NCBI RefSeq assembly: GCF_001545155.1
Contig: NZ_CP014226.1
Location: forward strand, 3,181,918-3,245,917
DNA: 64,000 bases
Direction: 5' to 3'
From: Halomonas chromatireducens
GTDB lineage: Bacteria; Pseudomonadota; Gammaproteobacteria; Pseudomonadales; Halomonadaceae
Shown piece after piece: positions 48,904 to 56,862 of this stretch. Positions within the stretch are counted from its first letter, which is position 1. Every line of letters begins with the position of its first letter. The notes beneath the pieces were generated by a model. It saw nothing but the letters and a program-made list of their open reading frames with translations, ran no database searches and was not told the DNA's origin. Both the position numbers and the translations under genes were made by a program.

Positions 48904-50289
48904 TCAGGCATGCTTGAGGTGAAAGGACTTGGGCCGCGTCAGCGTCTCGTAGCCCAGCCGCGAAAGGGAACAGCCGCGCCCCGACTGCTTGACCCCGGTC
49001 CAGGCCAGCTCCGGGTCGAGGTAGTCGCAGCGGTTGGTGAAGACGGTGCCGGCGTCGAGCCGATGGACCAGCGCCTCGCCGATGGCCCTGTCACGGGTGA
49101 ACACCGCCGCGGTGAGGCCGAAGTCGCTGTCGTTCATCAATGCGACGGCTTCGTCGTCGGAGTCCACCGCCATGATGCCCACCACCGGACCGAAGCTCTC
49201 TTCGGTCATCACCCGCATCGAGTGGTCGACCCCGGTCAGCACCTGGGGTGCCAGGTAGGCGCTGCCCGGCACCGAGAGCGGATAGTCGCCGGGGTCGATC
49301 CAGGCCCTGGCCCCGGCGGCAACCGCCTCCTCGATCTGGCCGCGCACGAAATCCGCCGCCGCCGGCCGCACCAGCGGGCCCAGGGAGGTGGCCGGGTCGG
49401 TAGGATTGCCGAGCCGAAGCTGCCTGACCCAGGCCACGGCACGCTCGACGAAGGCATCGAAGATGTCGCGATGCACGTAGAGACGCTCGATGCCACAGCA
49501 GCTCTGGCCCGAATTGAAGAAGGCACCGTCCATCACCCCGTCGACGGCGGCATTCAGGTCGACGTCGGCACGGATATAGGCCGGGTCCTTGCCGCCCAGC
49601 TCGAGCCCGGTGGCAATGAAACGCCCGGCGACGTTGCGCTCGACCATCGCCCCGCCGGGAACCGATCCGGTGAAGGAGACATGGGCGATGCGGCGGTCCT
49701 GGATCAGGCCTTCGGTGGCCTCGTGGGAGAGATGCAGGTGCTGGAAGACCCCTTCCGGCAGCCCGGCCTCGTCGAAGGCCTCTTGGAATCGTTCGGCGCA
49801 AAGCGGTGTCTGCGCCGAGTGCTTGAGGATCACCGTGTTGCCGGCCATGATCGCCGGCACCACCGCATTCACCGCGGTCATGAACGGAAAGTTCCAGGGC
49901 GCGACGATGAACGACACCCCCAGCGGCTCGCGGGTGATGTAGCGGGTGAAGCCAGGCTTGTCCTCGAGCACGATGGGGGCCAGCGCGTCGTCCGCCAACG
50001 CAATCATGGTGCGCGCCCGCTCCTCGAAGCCACCGATCTCGCCCGCAGCGGCGGCGATTGGCCGCCCCATCTGCCAGGTCAGTTCCTCTGCCATCGCGTC
50101 GCGGCGCGCCACGAAGGCATCCACCATGCGCGAGCAATACCGGGCACGCTCGGAGAGCGGCACGTCGCGCCAGGCCCGCTGCGCCGTCACCGCCCGCGCC
50201 AGCGTCGCCTCCACCAGGGCCGGATCGGCCTGTTCCCGCTCCACATAGACGGAGCCATCCACCGGTGAAATCGTCTTCTGTAAGGCCAC
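48904..50289 (-). CDS. Aldehyde dehydrogenase family protein
   Basis: A 461-residue NAD(P)-dependent enzyme. 'APWNFPFMTAVNAVVPAIMA' is the cofactor-binding start, catalytic Glu lies in 'LELGGKDPAYI' (about 236), and catalytic Cys in 'FNSGQSCCGIERLYV' (about 270). The end 'GVKQSGRGCSLSRLGYE' matches the family. It converts an aldehyde to a carboxylate. In the cluster it would oxidise the aldehyde produced by the neighbouring iron-type alcohol dehydrogenase, probably while the amino group is gamma-glutamylated. Confidence 0.93.
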   Translation of the reverse strand: MALQKTISPVDGSVYVEREQADPALVEATLARAVTAQRAWRDVPLSERARYCSRMVDAFVARRDAMAEELTWQMGRPIAAAAGEIGGFEERARTMIALADDALAPIVLEDKPGFTRYITREPLGVSFIVAPWNFPFMTAVNAVVPAIMAGNTVILKHSAQTPLCAERFQEAFDEAGLPEGVFQHLHLSHEATEGLIQDRRIAHVSFTGSVPGGAMVERNVAGRFIATGLELGGKDPAYIRADVDLNAAVDGVMDGAFFNSGQSCCGIERLYVHRDIFDAFVERAVAWVRQLRLGNPTDPATSLGPLVRPAAADFVRGQIEEAVAAGARAWIDPGDYPLSVPGSAYLAPQVLTGVDHSMRVMTEESFGPVVGIMAVDSDDEAVALMNDSDFGLTAAVFTRDRAIGEALVHRLDAGTVFTNRCDYLDPELAWTGVKQSGRGCSLSRLGYETLTRPKSFHLKHA

Positions 50290-50349
50290 TTGGCGTTCTC
50301 CTGCTGATTCATTGCATCGAGAGAAACAAGGGAAGACGCGTCATGAGCG

Positions 50350-50440
50350 AACGCAGGTCGTGCGCGGCCGGAGCGCAGGAACCGGAGCATACTTCAGTAT
50401 GTGAGGATTCCGAGCACCGCCCGCGTGCGAGATGCGGAGC
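50350..50440. repeat. Dispersed hairpin repeat, family B copy 3
   Basis: The core is GGAG-CATAC-TTCA-GTATG-TGAGG at about 50386-50405. It is flanked by CGGAGCGCAGGAACC on the left and GATTCCGAGCACCGCC on the right, with imperfectly paired outer arms. It occupies the gap between the glutamine synthetase-like and aldehyde dehydrogenase genes. The inner palindrome is CATAC/GTATG here but TTTAC/GTAAA in copy 1. Confidence 0.7.
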
Positions 50441-50462
50441 GCAATAGCGTGTTACTTGTTTC

Positions 50463-51842
50463 TCAAATGATTTCGAAATAGCGATCCAACTCCCAGTCAG
50501 TAATATGTCGCCGGAACTGCCGCTCCTCCCATTCGCGGGTCGCTGCAAAATGCTCGACGAAGTCGTCGCCGAACAGGGACCGTGCCGGCCCCGAGGCCTT
50601 GAGCCGCTGGGCGGCTTCCCACAGGGTCTGCGGCAGGGCCTGGCTGGCGGGGTGGGTCAGCTCGTAGGCGTTGCCGCTCACCGGCTCGCCCGGCTCGAGC
50701 CGCTGCTCGATGCCATGCAGCCCGGCACCGATCGCCGCGGCAAGGGCCAGGTAGGGGTTGGCGTCGGCACTGCCCAGGCGATATTCCACCCGCTGCGACT
50801 TGGCGCTGCCCGGTATCACCCGCAGCGCCGTGGTACGGTTCTCTACCCCCCAGGTGGCATCGGTGGGCGCCCAGAAGCCGGGGATCAGGCGGGTATAGCT
50901 GTTGACGGTCGGAGCGAACATGGCCAGGAACTCCGGCATCAGCTGTTGCTGCCCGGCCACGAAGTGACGCTGGATTTCGCTCATCTGGTGCGGCTTGTGG
51001 GCATCGAAGAAAGCCGACTCGCCGCTGTCGGCGTGATTGAGCGACAGGTGAATATGACCGCTCTGCCCGGGGTAGTCCGGCGACCACTTGGCCATGAAGG
51101 TGGCCATCAGGCCGCGACGCTGCGCCCACACCTTGGTGAACGTCTTGAACAGCGCGCCCTTGTCGCCGGCAGCCAGCGCCTCGTCGACGCCGATGGCCGC
51201 TTCCAGCACGCCGGGGCCGGTCTCGGTATGCAGGCCTTCGATGGGGAAATCCATCGCCTCGGAGAGCGCCAGTAGTTCGTGATAGAGCTCGCTGTGGACC
51301 GAACTTCTGAGCATCGAATAGCCCATCATGTCCGGCGTCAGCGGCTTGAGGTTGCGAAAGCCCTTTTCACGGATCGACTCCGGTGTCTCCTGGAACACGA
51401 AGAACTCGTATTCCAGCGCACCATGGGCAATAAATCCCATTTCGCGAGCCTTGGCCAGCACGCGGCGAAGCAGCCCGCGCGGACAGATCGCCTCGGCGGG
51501 GCCGGTGAACTCGGCGAGAAACAGCAGCATGTCACCTTCGCAGGCAAGGTCGCGACAGCTGTCGGGCAGAATTCTCAGGCCGGCATCCGGGTAGCCGGTA
51601 TGCCAACCGGTGTATTTGACGTTGTCGTAGAGCTCATCCTTGCTGTCCCAGCCCAGCACCACGTCGCAGAAGGCGAAGCCCTCTTCCAGCGCATGGAAGA
51701 ACTTGTCGCAGCGCATGTACTTGCCGACCATGATCCCGTCGATATCGAACAGGCCGACCTTGACGTGGCTCAGGCCGCGCTCCTCGACGATGCGCCGGGC
51801 ATCCTCCGCACTCTTGATCTCTCTTGCCTGAAGTCGGCTCAT
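50463..51842 (-). CDS. Glutamine synthetase-fold gamma-glutamylamide synthetase (PuuA/IpuC-like)
   Basis: A 459-residue ligase of the GS superfamily. Metal and ATP motifs include 'HGALEYEFFVF' (Glu ligands), 'TETGPGVLEAAIG', 'GQSGHIHLSLNH' (His ligand) and 'ENRTTALRVI' with the substrate Arg. It lacks the Tyr adenylylation signature of GlnA. Homologues such as PuuA (putrescine) and IpuC (isopropylamine) attach glutamate to a primary amine using ATP. The neighbouring alcohol and aldehyde dehydrogenases suggest an amino alcohol as substrate. The start at 51842 has GGGAGAGA upstream; a longer frame upstream is unlikely. Confidence 0.88.
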   Translation of the reverse strand: MSRLQAREIKSAEDARRIVEERGLSHVKVGLFDIDGIMVGKYMRCDKFFHALEEGFAFCDVVLGWDSKDELYDNVKYTGWHTGYPDAGLRILPDSCRDLACEGDMLLFLAEFTGPAEAICPRGLLRRVLAKAREMGFIAHGALEYEFFVFQETPESIREKGFRNLKPLTPDMMGYSMLRSSVHSELYHELLALSEAMDFPIEGLHTETGPGVLEAAIGVDEALAAGDKGALFKTFTKVWAQRRGLMATFMAKWSPDYPGQSGHIHLSLNHADSGESAFFDAHKPHQMSEIQRHFVAGQQQLMPEFLAMFAPTVNSYTRLIPGFWAPTDATWGVENRTTALRVIPGSAKSQRVEYRLGSADANPYLALAAAIGAGLHGIEQRLEPGEPVSGNAYELTHPASQALPQTLWEAAQRLKASGPARSLFGDDFVEHFAATREWEERQFRRHITDWELDRYFEII

Positions 51843-51946
51843 GGTCTCTCCCTTGGCTACCTTATTGTTGTCTATCGACACCCCGGCGATGGCTGAACGG
51901 GGCAAGCGGCAGGCGCCGCTTGCCCCACGCTTTCACTGTTTGACAC

Positions 51947-53011
51947 TCAGCTGTAGCGGTAGGGAGGACCGGCCTGCTGCATGGTCTGGCGATAATCCTT
52001 GAGGATCTGCACCACCCGTGCATTGCGATCGCTCTGTTCGGCGATCTCGTCCCAGAACTCCAGCGCCGCATCCTCCAGGGTTTGCCACTCCTCTTCGGGG
52101 ATGGAGGTCAGCTCCAGTTTGCCACCGGTGGTGCGATAGTGCGCCTCCCCCCACCAGTACCAGTGCTGCCGATAGTAGTGGGAGTTGTCCATGCACAGCT
52201 TGAACAGCGTCTGCAGATGCTCGGGGACCTCATTCCAGCGATCCGAATTGGCGAAGTAGGAGCCGGCCCAGGCGCCGGAAATATTGTTGGTCAGGTAATA
52301 GTTGGCAACGTCAGCCCAGCCAACGGTGTAAGCCTCGGTGATCCCCGCCCAGGCGATGCCATCGAGCTCCCGGGTCTGCATGGCAACCTCGATGTCTTCC
52401 CAAGGCAGCGTCACCGGCACCACACCGAAGCGGCTCAGGAAGCGTCCCGCCGTGGGGAAGGTGAAGACGCGCTTGCCGCGCAGGTCCTCGATGCTGCGAA
52501 TCGGGTCGCGGGTCACGAAGTTGCAGGGATCCCAGGCGCCGGCGCCGAGCCAGGTGACGCCGTCGATCTCGGCGTAGGCTTCCTCCCAGATCTCCCTGAG
52601 GCCGTAGTGGTTGAACAGTACCGGCACATCGAGGCTGTAGCGGGAGGCGAAGGGGAAGTAGCCACCGAAGACCGACACATCCACCGGTGCGGCGATGGAG
52701 TCGTCGTCGCTCTGAACCGCGTCGATGGTGCCGCGCTGCATGGCACGGAACAGCTCACCGGTGGGCACCAGCTGGTCGGCATAGAAGAGTTCGATCTCCA
52801 TCTCGCCGTTGGCGGCCTTGTTGAAGGCGTCGATGGAGGGCTTGATGACATGGGCAGCCAGCGCCGGTCCGGCATAGGTCTGCATGCGCCAGCGAATGGG
52901 GGCGCGGGACTGGGCGTGGACATAGGGGGCGCCGACGGTGGCCGCCCCTACGGTGGCGGCGGTGGCGACCCCGGCCTTCTTGAGGAAGTCCCGCCTGTTG
53001 CGATTGGTCAT
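51947..53011 (-). CDS. TRAP transporter substrate-binding protein (DctP family)
   Basis: A 354-residue periplasmic binding protein. The N-terminus is a Tat signal: 'NRRDFLKKAGVATAATV' with the RRDFLKK box, cleaved near 'VHAQS'. The body has the DctP pattern, with the substrate-anchoring Arg region 'LRGKRVFTFPTAGRFLSRFG' and 'QTRELDGIAWAGITEAY', where anchoring of a carboxylate is typical. Its aromatic-rich late section ('NSHYYRQHWYWWGE') is more common in binders of amphiphilic or amine-type ligands. It feeds the two permease genes upstream in the operon. Confidence 0.92.
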   Translation of the reverse strand: MTNRNRRDFLKKAGVATAATVGAATVGAPYVHAQSRAPIRWRMQTYAGPALAAHVIKPSIDAFNKAANGEMEIELFYADQLVPTGELFRAMQRGTIDAVQSDDDSIAAPVDVSVFGGYFPFASRYSLDVPVLFNHYGLREIWEEAYAEIDGVTWLGAGAWDPCNFVTRDPIRSIEDLRGKRVFTFPTAGRFLSRFGVVPVTLPWEDIEVAMQTRELDGIAWAGITEAYTVGWADVANYYLTNNISGAWAGSYFANSDRWNEVPEHLQTLFKLCMDNSHYYRQHWYWWGEAHYRTTGGKLELTSIPEEEWQTLEDAALEFWDEIAEQSDRNARVVQILKDYRQTMQQAGPPYRYS

Positions 53012-53074
53012 AATGATTCTCCCGATCTGGTTTGTTGTTGTTTCACTTGTCCACGGCCAGGCGCCAGGAAAGCG

Positions 53075-54397
53075 TCAGTAGCCGTAGTAGAGTTCCGGCA
53101 GCCATAGCGCCAGCTGCGGAAAAACGGTAATCAGGCCCAGTCCCAGCAGCATGATCAGCACGAACGGCCAGACGCTGCGATAGATGTCACCAAGGGACAC
53201 CTCCGGGGGCGCCATGGCCCGCATCAAAAACAGGTTGTAGCCGAACGGTGGCGTCATGTAGGCGATCTGCACGGTGATGGTGTAGAGCACCCCGTACCAC
53301 ACCGGGTCGAAGCCCAGGCTCACCACCAGCGGCACGTAGAGCGGCGCCACGATCACCAGCATTGCGGTATCGTCGAGGAACATGCCCATCAGGATGTAGG
53401 AGAGCTGCATCATCAGCAGGATCTCCCAGGGGCCGAGGCCCATGCGGTCGAGGAAGACATTCTCGATCGCACGTACCGCGCCCAGGCCGTCGAAAACCGC
53501 TCCGAAGCTGAGCGCGGCAAGAATGATCCACATGAACATGCAGCTGATGCCCAGGGTGCGGCGCACCGTGACCTCGATCACTGCCCGGGTCAGGCGACCC
53601 TTGAACAGCGCCGCCAGGGTCGCCGCGAAGGCACCATAGGCGGCACTCTCCACCAGGCTGGTGACCCCCATCAGGAACAGGCCTGTCATGGAGAAGAAGA
53701 TCAGCAGCGGCAGGATGCCGGCACGCAGCAGCTTGAGCCTTGCGCCCAGGCTCATGTCGCGCTCCTCCGGCGGCAAGGCCGGCCCCAGGCTCGGCTGCAG
53801 CCGGCAGCGCACCACGATATAGATCACGAACATGGCGGCCAGGATGAGCCCAGGGATGGCCCCGGCCAGCCACAGCTTGCCCACCGGCTGGCGGGCGATC
53901 ATGCCGTAGAGCACCAGCACCACACTGGGCGGCACCAGGATCCCCAGCGAGCTTCCCGCCTGGATTACACCGGTGACCATGATCTTGTCGTATCCCCGAC
54001 GCAGCAATTCAGGCAGGGCAATGCTGGCCCCGATCGCCATGCCGGCCACGCTCAGGCCGTTCATGGCCGAGACCACCACCATCAGGCCGATGGTACCCAC
54101 CGCCAGGCCACCCCGCAGCGAGCCCATCCAGACATGGAACATCTCGTAGAGGTCACCGGCGATGCCCGACTCGGAGAGCATGTAGCCCATGAACACGAAC
54201 AGCGGCAGGGTCAGCAGCGGATACCAGTTCATCAGCACGAAGCTGGCGTTGAACGGCATCTCCACGCCGCCATCTCCCCACAGCAGCAATGCCGAGGCGG
54301 CGCCGACAAAGCCGATGACGCCGAACACCCGCTGCCCGGTCAACAGCAGCAGCATCATGCTCGAGAACATCATCAGCGCGATCATCTCGTAGCTCAT
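53075..54397 (-). CDS. TRAP transporter large permease subunit (DctM family)
   Basis: A 440-residue inner-membrane protein with about 12 hydrophobic segments. Typical DctM stretches are 'LLTLPLFVFMGYMLSESGIA', 'GVIQAGSSLGILVPPSVVLV' and 'FLDDTAMLVIVAPLYVPLV'. It moves the ligand with sodium exchange. The start at 54397 overlaps the small permease stop by 4 bases, so the two are coupled. Confidence 0.94.
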   Translation of the reverse strand: MSYEMIALMMFSSMMLLLLTGQRVFGVIGFVGAASALLLWGDGGVEMPFNASFVLMNWYPLLTLPLFVFMGYMLSESGIAGDLYEMFHVWMGSLRGGLAVGTIGLMVVVSAMNGLSVAGMAIGASIALPELLRRGYDKIMVTGVIQAGSSLGILVPPSVVLVLYGMIARQPVGKLWLAGAIPGLILAAMFVIYIVVRCRLQPSLGPALPPEERDMSLGARLKLLRAGILPLLIFFSMTGLFLMGVTSLVESAAYGAFAATLAALFKGRLTRAVIEVTVRRTLGISCMFMWIILAALSFGAVFDGLGAVRAIENVFLDRMGLGPWEILLMMQLSYILMGMFLDDTAMLVIVAPLYVPLVVSLGFDPVWYGVLYTITVQIAYMTPPFGYNLFLMRAMAPPEVSLGDIYRSVWPFVLIMLLGLGLITVFPQLALWLPELYYGY

Positions 54398-54921
54398 TCG
54401 GCATCCTCCGCATAGATGTCCACCCCGCGGGCAATGGCGACATCCTTGAAGAAGGTCGCGACGGCCTGCAGCAGCATCAGCAGGATGCCGATACACATGA
54501 TGATCTTGATCGGCGCCAGCGGCGGCGCCCAGGCCGAGTAGTTGCGCTGCCCGTACTGCAACGCGTACTGGGTGCTGGAGATGCCGCCAAGCAGCAGCGT
54601 GACCAGGAAGAAGATCAGGAAGAGGATGGTGATGGCGTCGACCAGCGCCTGGGTGCGAGGCGTCCAGCGGCTATAGAAGAGGTCCATGCGAACATGGGCT
54701 CCCATCTGCATCGCATAGGCTCCGCCCAGCAGGTAATAGCTCACCAGCATGAACTGGGACATCTCAACGCCCCACATCAGCGGGCTGTTGAGCACCGTAC
54801 GCGAGAAGGAGGCATAGAGCAGCAGCCCCATCATGACGAAGACCAGGTACATGATCACCCGGCCCACCCCGCGATTGAGGCGGTCGACGAGGCGCACATA
54901 GCGTCTTATTGTTCTTGGCAT
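54394..54921 (-). CDS. TRAP transporter small permease subunit (DctQ family)
   Basis: A 175-residue protein with four TM helices (about 17-38, 50-70, 92-114 and 134-155). 'GAYAMQMGAHVRMDLFYSRW' after TM2 is the DctQ pattern. It pairs with the large subunit. The start was placed at 54921 by alignment; the ribosome-binding site is weak and 23 further codons are open upstream. It is the first intact gene of the minus-strand cluster. Confidence 0.88.
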   Translation of the reverse strand: MPRTIRRYVRLVDRLNRGVGRVIMYLVFVMMGLLLYASFSRTVLNSPLMWGVEMSQFMLVSYYLLGGAYAMQMGAHVRMDLFYSRWTPRTQALVDAITILFLIFFLVTLLLGGISSTQYALQYGQRNYSAWAPPLAPIKIIMCIGILLMLLQAVATFFKDVAIARGVDIYAEDAE

Positions 54922-55052
54922 CTCGGGGAAAACCCTGTGCGGCTTGAAACATTGCGTTTCAGTCTTGGCCGCTCTTTCCCCGGACTGCAAAGAGCATCGG
55001 TGTTGACTGGACTGGGACTATCGATAAAAACGATAGTGCACCATGTGAGGGC

Positions 55053-55310
55053 TCAGGAGCGGGTAGAAACCGCCTCGGAGAGCCATGGCAGGGCCTGGTC
55101 GAGCTGGCGGCGGAAACGTTGCTCCAGCAGGCGGCGGCTGTCCCGGGCCAATAGCGCGGGCAGGTCGCCCAGCTCGTCTCGCCGCGCGACCAGGGTCAGT
55201 TCCCGGGTAAGCGGCGCCACCGGCAGCGGCGCCACCCGGACATTGAGATTCTCGAGCCCGGCCTGATAGAGACACAGCGGCGTGGTGATGGTCCAGCCGG
55301 CCCCGGCACT
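55053..55310 (-). pseudogene. LysR-type regulator, C-terminal remnant
   Basis: About 85 codons of the effector-domain end of a LysR-family regulator: '[20 protein letters not shown]', then 'VRVAPLPVAPLTRELTLVAR' and a terminal helix ending at the TGA 55053-55055. The DNA-binding N-terminus and most of the domain are absent; at about 55310 the sequence changes into betA on the other strand. A small hairpin ACTATCG / CGATAGT (55017-55037) after the stop may be its old terminator. It probably was the local regulator of the cluster. Confidence 0.75.
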
Positions 55311-56652
55311 GACCGACTGGTCCTATGCCGACTGCCTGCCCTATTTCCGCAAGGCCGAATGCCGCGATATCGGACCCGACGACTACCATGGTGGCGACGG
55401 CCCTGTCTCTGTCACGACCCCGAAGCCCGGCAACAATCCGCTGTATCGGACCTTTATCGATGCCGCCGTGCAGGCCGGCTACCCCGAGACACCTGACGTG
55501 AACGGCTACCAGCAGGAGGGTTTCGGCCCCATGGACCGTTTCGTCACCCCCAAGGGGCGCCGCGCCTCCACCGCTCGCGGCTATCTCGACCAGGCCAAGC
55601 AGCGGGAGAACCTCACCATCGAGACCCACGCCACCACGGACGTGATCGAGTTCGAGGGCAAGCGCGCCGTGGGCGTGCGCTATCTGCGCCGCGGCCAGCC
55701 CCACCAGGTCCGCGCCCACCGCGAGGTGCTGCTGTGTGCCGGCGCCATCGCCTCGCCGCAGATCCTGCAACGCTCCGGCGTCGGCAACCCCGATCACCTG
55801 CGTGAGCTCGACATCCCGGTGGTCCACGCCCTGCCCGGCGTCGGCGAGAACCTCCAGGACCACCTGGAGATGTATATCCAGTACGAATGCACGCAGCCGA
55901 TCTCCCTTTATCCCGCACTGAAATGGTACAACCAGCCCAAGATCGGCGCCGAGTGGCTGTTCAAGGGCACCGGCGTCGGCGCCAGCAACCAGTTCGAGGC
56001 AGCGGGTTTCATTCGCAGCAACGACAACGAAGCGTGGCCCAACCTTCAGTATCACTTCCTGCCCATCGCCATCAGCTACAACGGCAAGAGCGCGGTACAG
56101 GCCCACGGCTTCCAGGCCCACGTCGGGTCCATGCGCTCGGAGAGCCGGGGCAGGATTCGGCTGACCTCCCGGGACCCCGAGGCCGCGCCCAGCATTCTGT
56201 TCAACTACATGTCGCAGGAAAAGGACTGGCAGGAGTTTCGCGACGCCATCCGTCTGACCCGGGAGATCATTGCCCAGCCCGCCATGGATGCCTACCGCGG
56301 AAGGGAAGTGTCACCGGGTCCGGATGTCGAATCCGATGAAGCGCTCGACGCCTTCGTGCGCGAACACGCCGAAACCGCCTATCACCCCTGCGGCAGCTGT
56401 CGCATGGGGAACGATGAGATGGCGGTGGTCGATGGCAGCGGTTGCGTGCACGGCCTCGAGGGGCTGCGCGTCGTGGACGCCTCGCTGTTTCCGGTGATCC
56501 CCACCGGCAACCTCAATGCGCCGACGATCATGCTGGCCGAAAAGCTGGCCGACAGGATACGCGGGCGTGAACCGCTGCCCCCCTCGGACGCCCCCTACTT
56601 CGTCGCACAAGGCATCCCGGCGCGCAAGGCGCCTGAACGCCGACTCTACTGA
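55307..56652 (+). pseudogene. betA: Choline dehydrogenase-like gene (betA), 5'-truncated
   Basis: About 448 codons of a GMC-type flavoprotein, beginning at '[20 protein letters not shown]', which aligns near residue 125 of BetA. The FAD-binding N-terminus with its GxGxxG motif is missing. The remaining part is intact and includes '[18 protein letters not shown]' (active-site His) and '[20 protein letters not shown]'. An ATG at 55282 lies inside the lysR remnant. Without the FAD domain it should be inactive. It lies in reverse orientation directly against the lysR remnant. Confidence 0.85.
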
Positions 56653-56819
56653 AACGCAAGCCTGTCCCACCGTTGGCGCCCCGCCCTGCGGGGCGCTCTT
56701 GAATGTGTGTATCCGACACGCCCCAGCAAGACTGGACCCTCCAGGAAATGGCCGCCAATTGACATAGCTGCTACAAGTAGGGGCTGGTCACTCTCTGCAT
56801 CATCGGCTAGGCTGATAGA

Positions 56820-56837
56820 TTCAAACATTTGTTCGAA
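56820..56837. promoter_or_regulatory. Operator-like palindrome upstream of fadE (PsrA/FadR-like)
   Basis: TTCAAACATTTGTTCGAA is an 18-bp dyad with conserved half-sites and contains CAAAC-N4-GTTCG. It ends 25 bp before the fadE start, so it overlaps the expected transcript start. A similar CAAAC-N4-GTT site precedes fadL. Confidence 0.6.
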
Positions 56838-56862
56838 ACGCCATTCTCAACGGAGACGAGGC

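Noticed and set aside
48589..50268. A 559-codon plus-strand frame across the dehydrogenase genes
   Set aside because: It spans two well-supported minus-strand genes and their spacer; its composition is that of an antisense shadow.
55018..56121. A 367-codon minus-strand frame opposite betA
   Set aside because: Its frame is not that of the lysR remnant, and most of it mirrors the betA coding strand.
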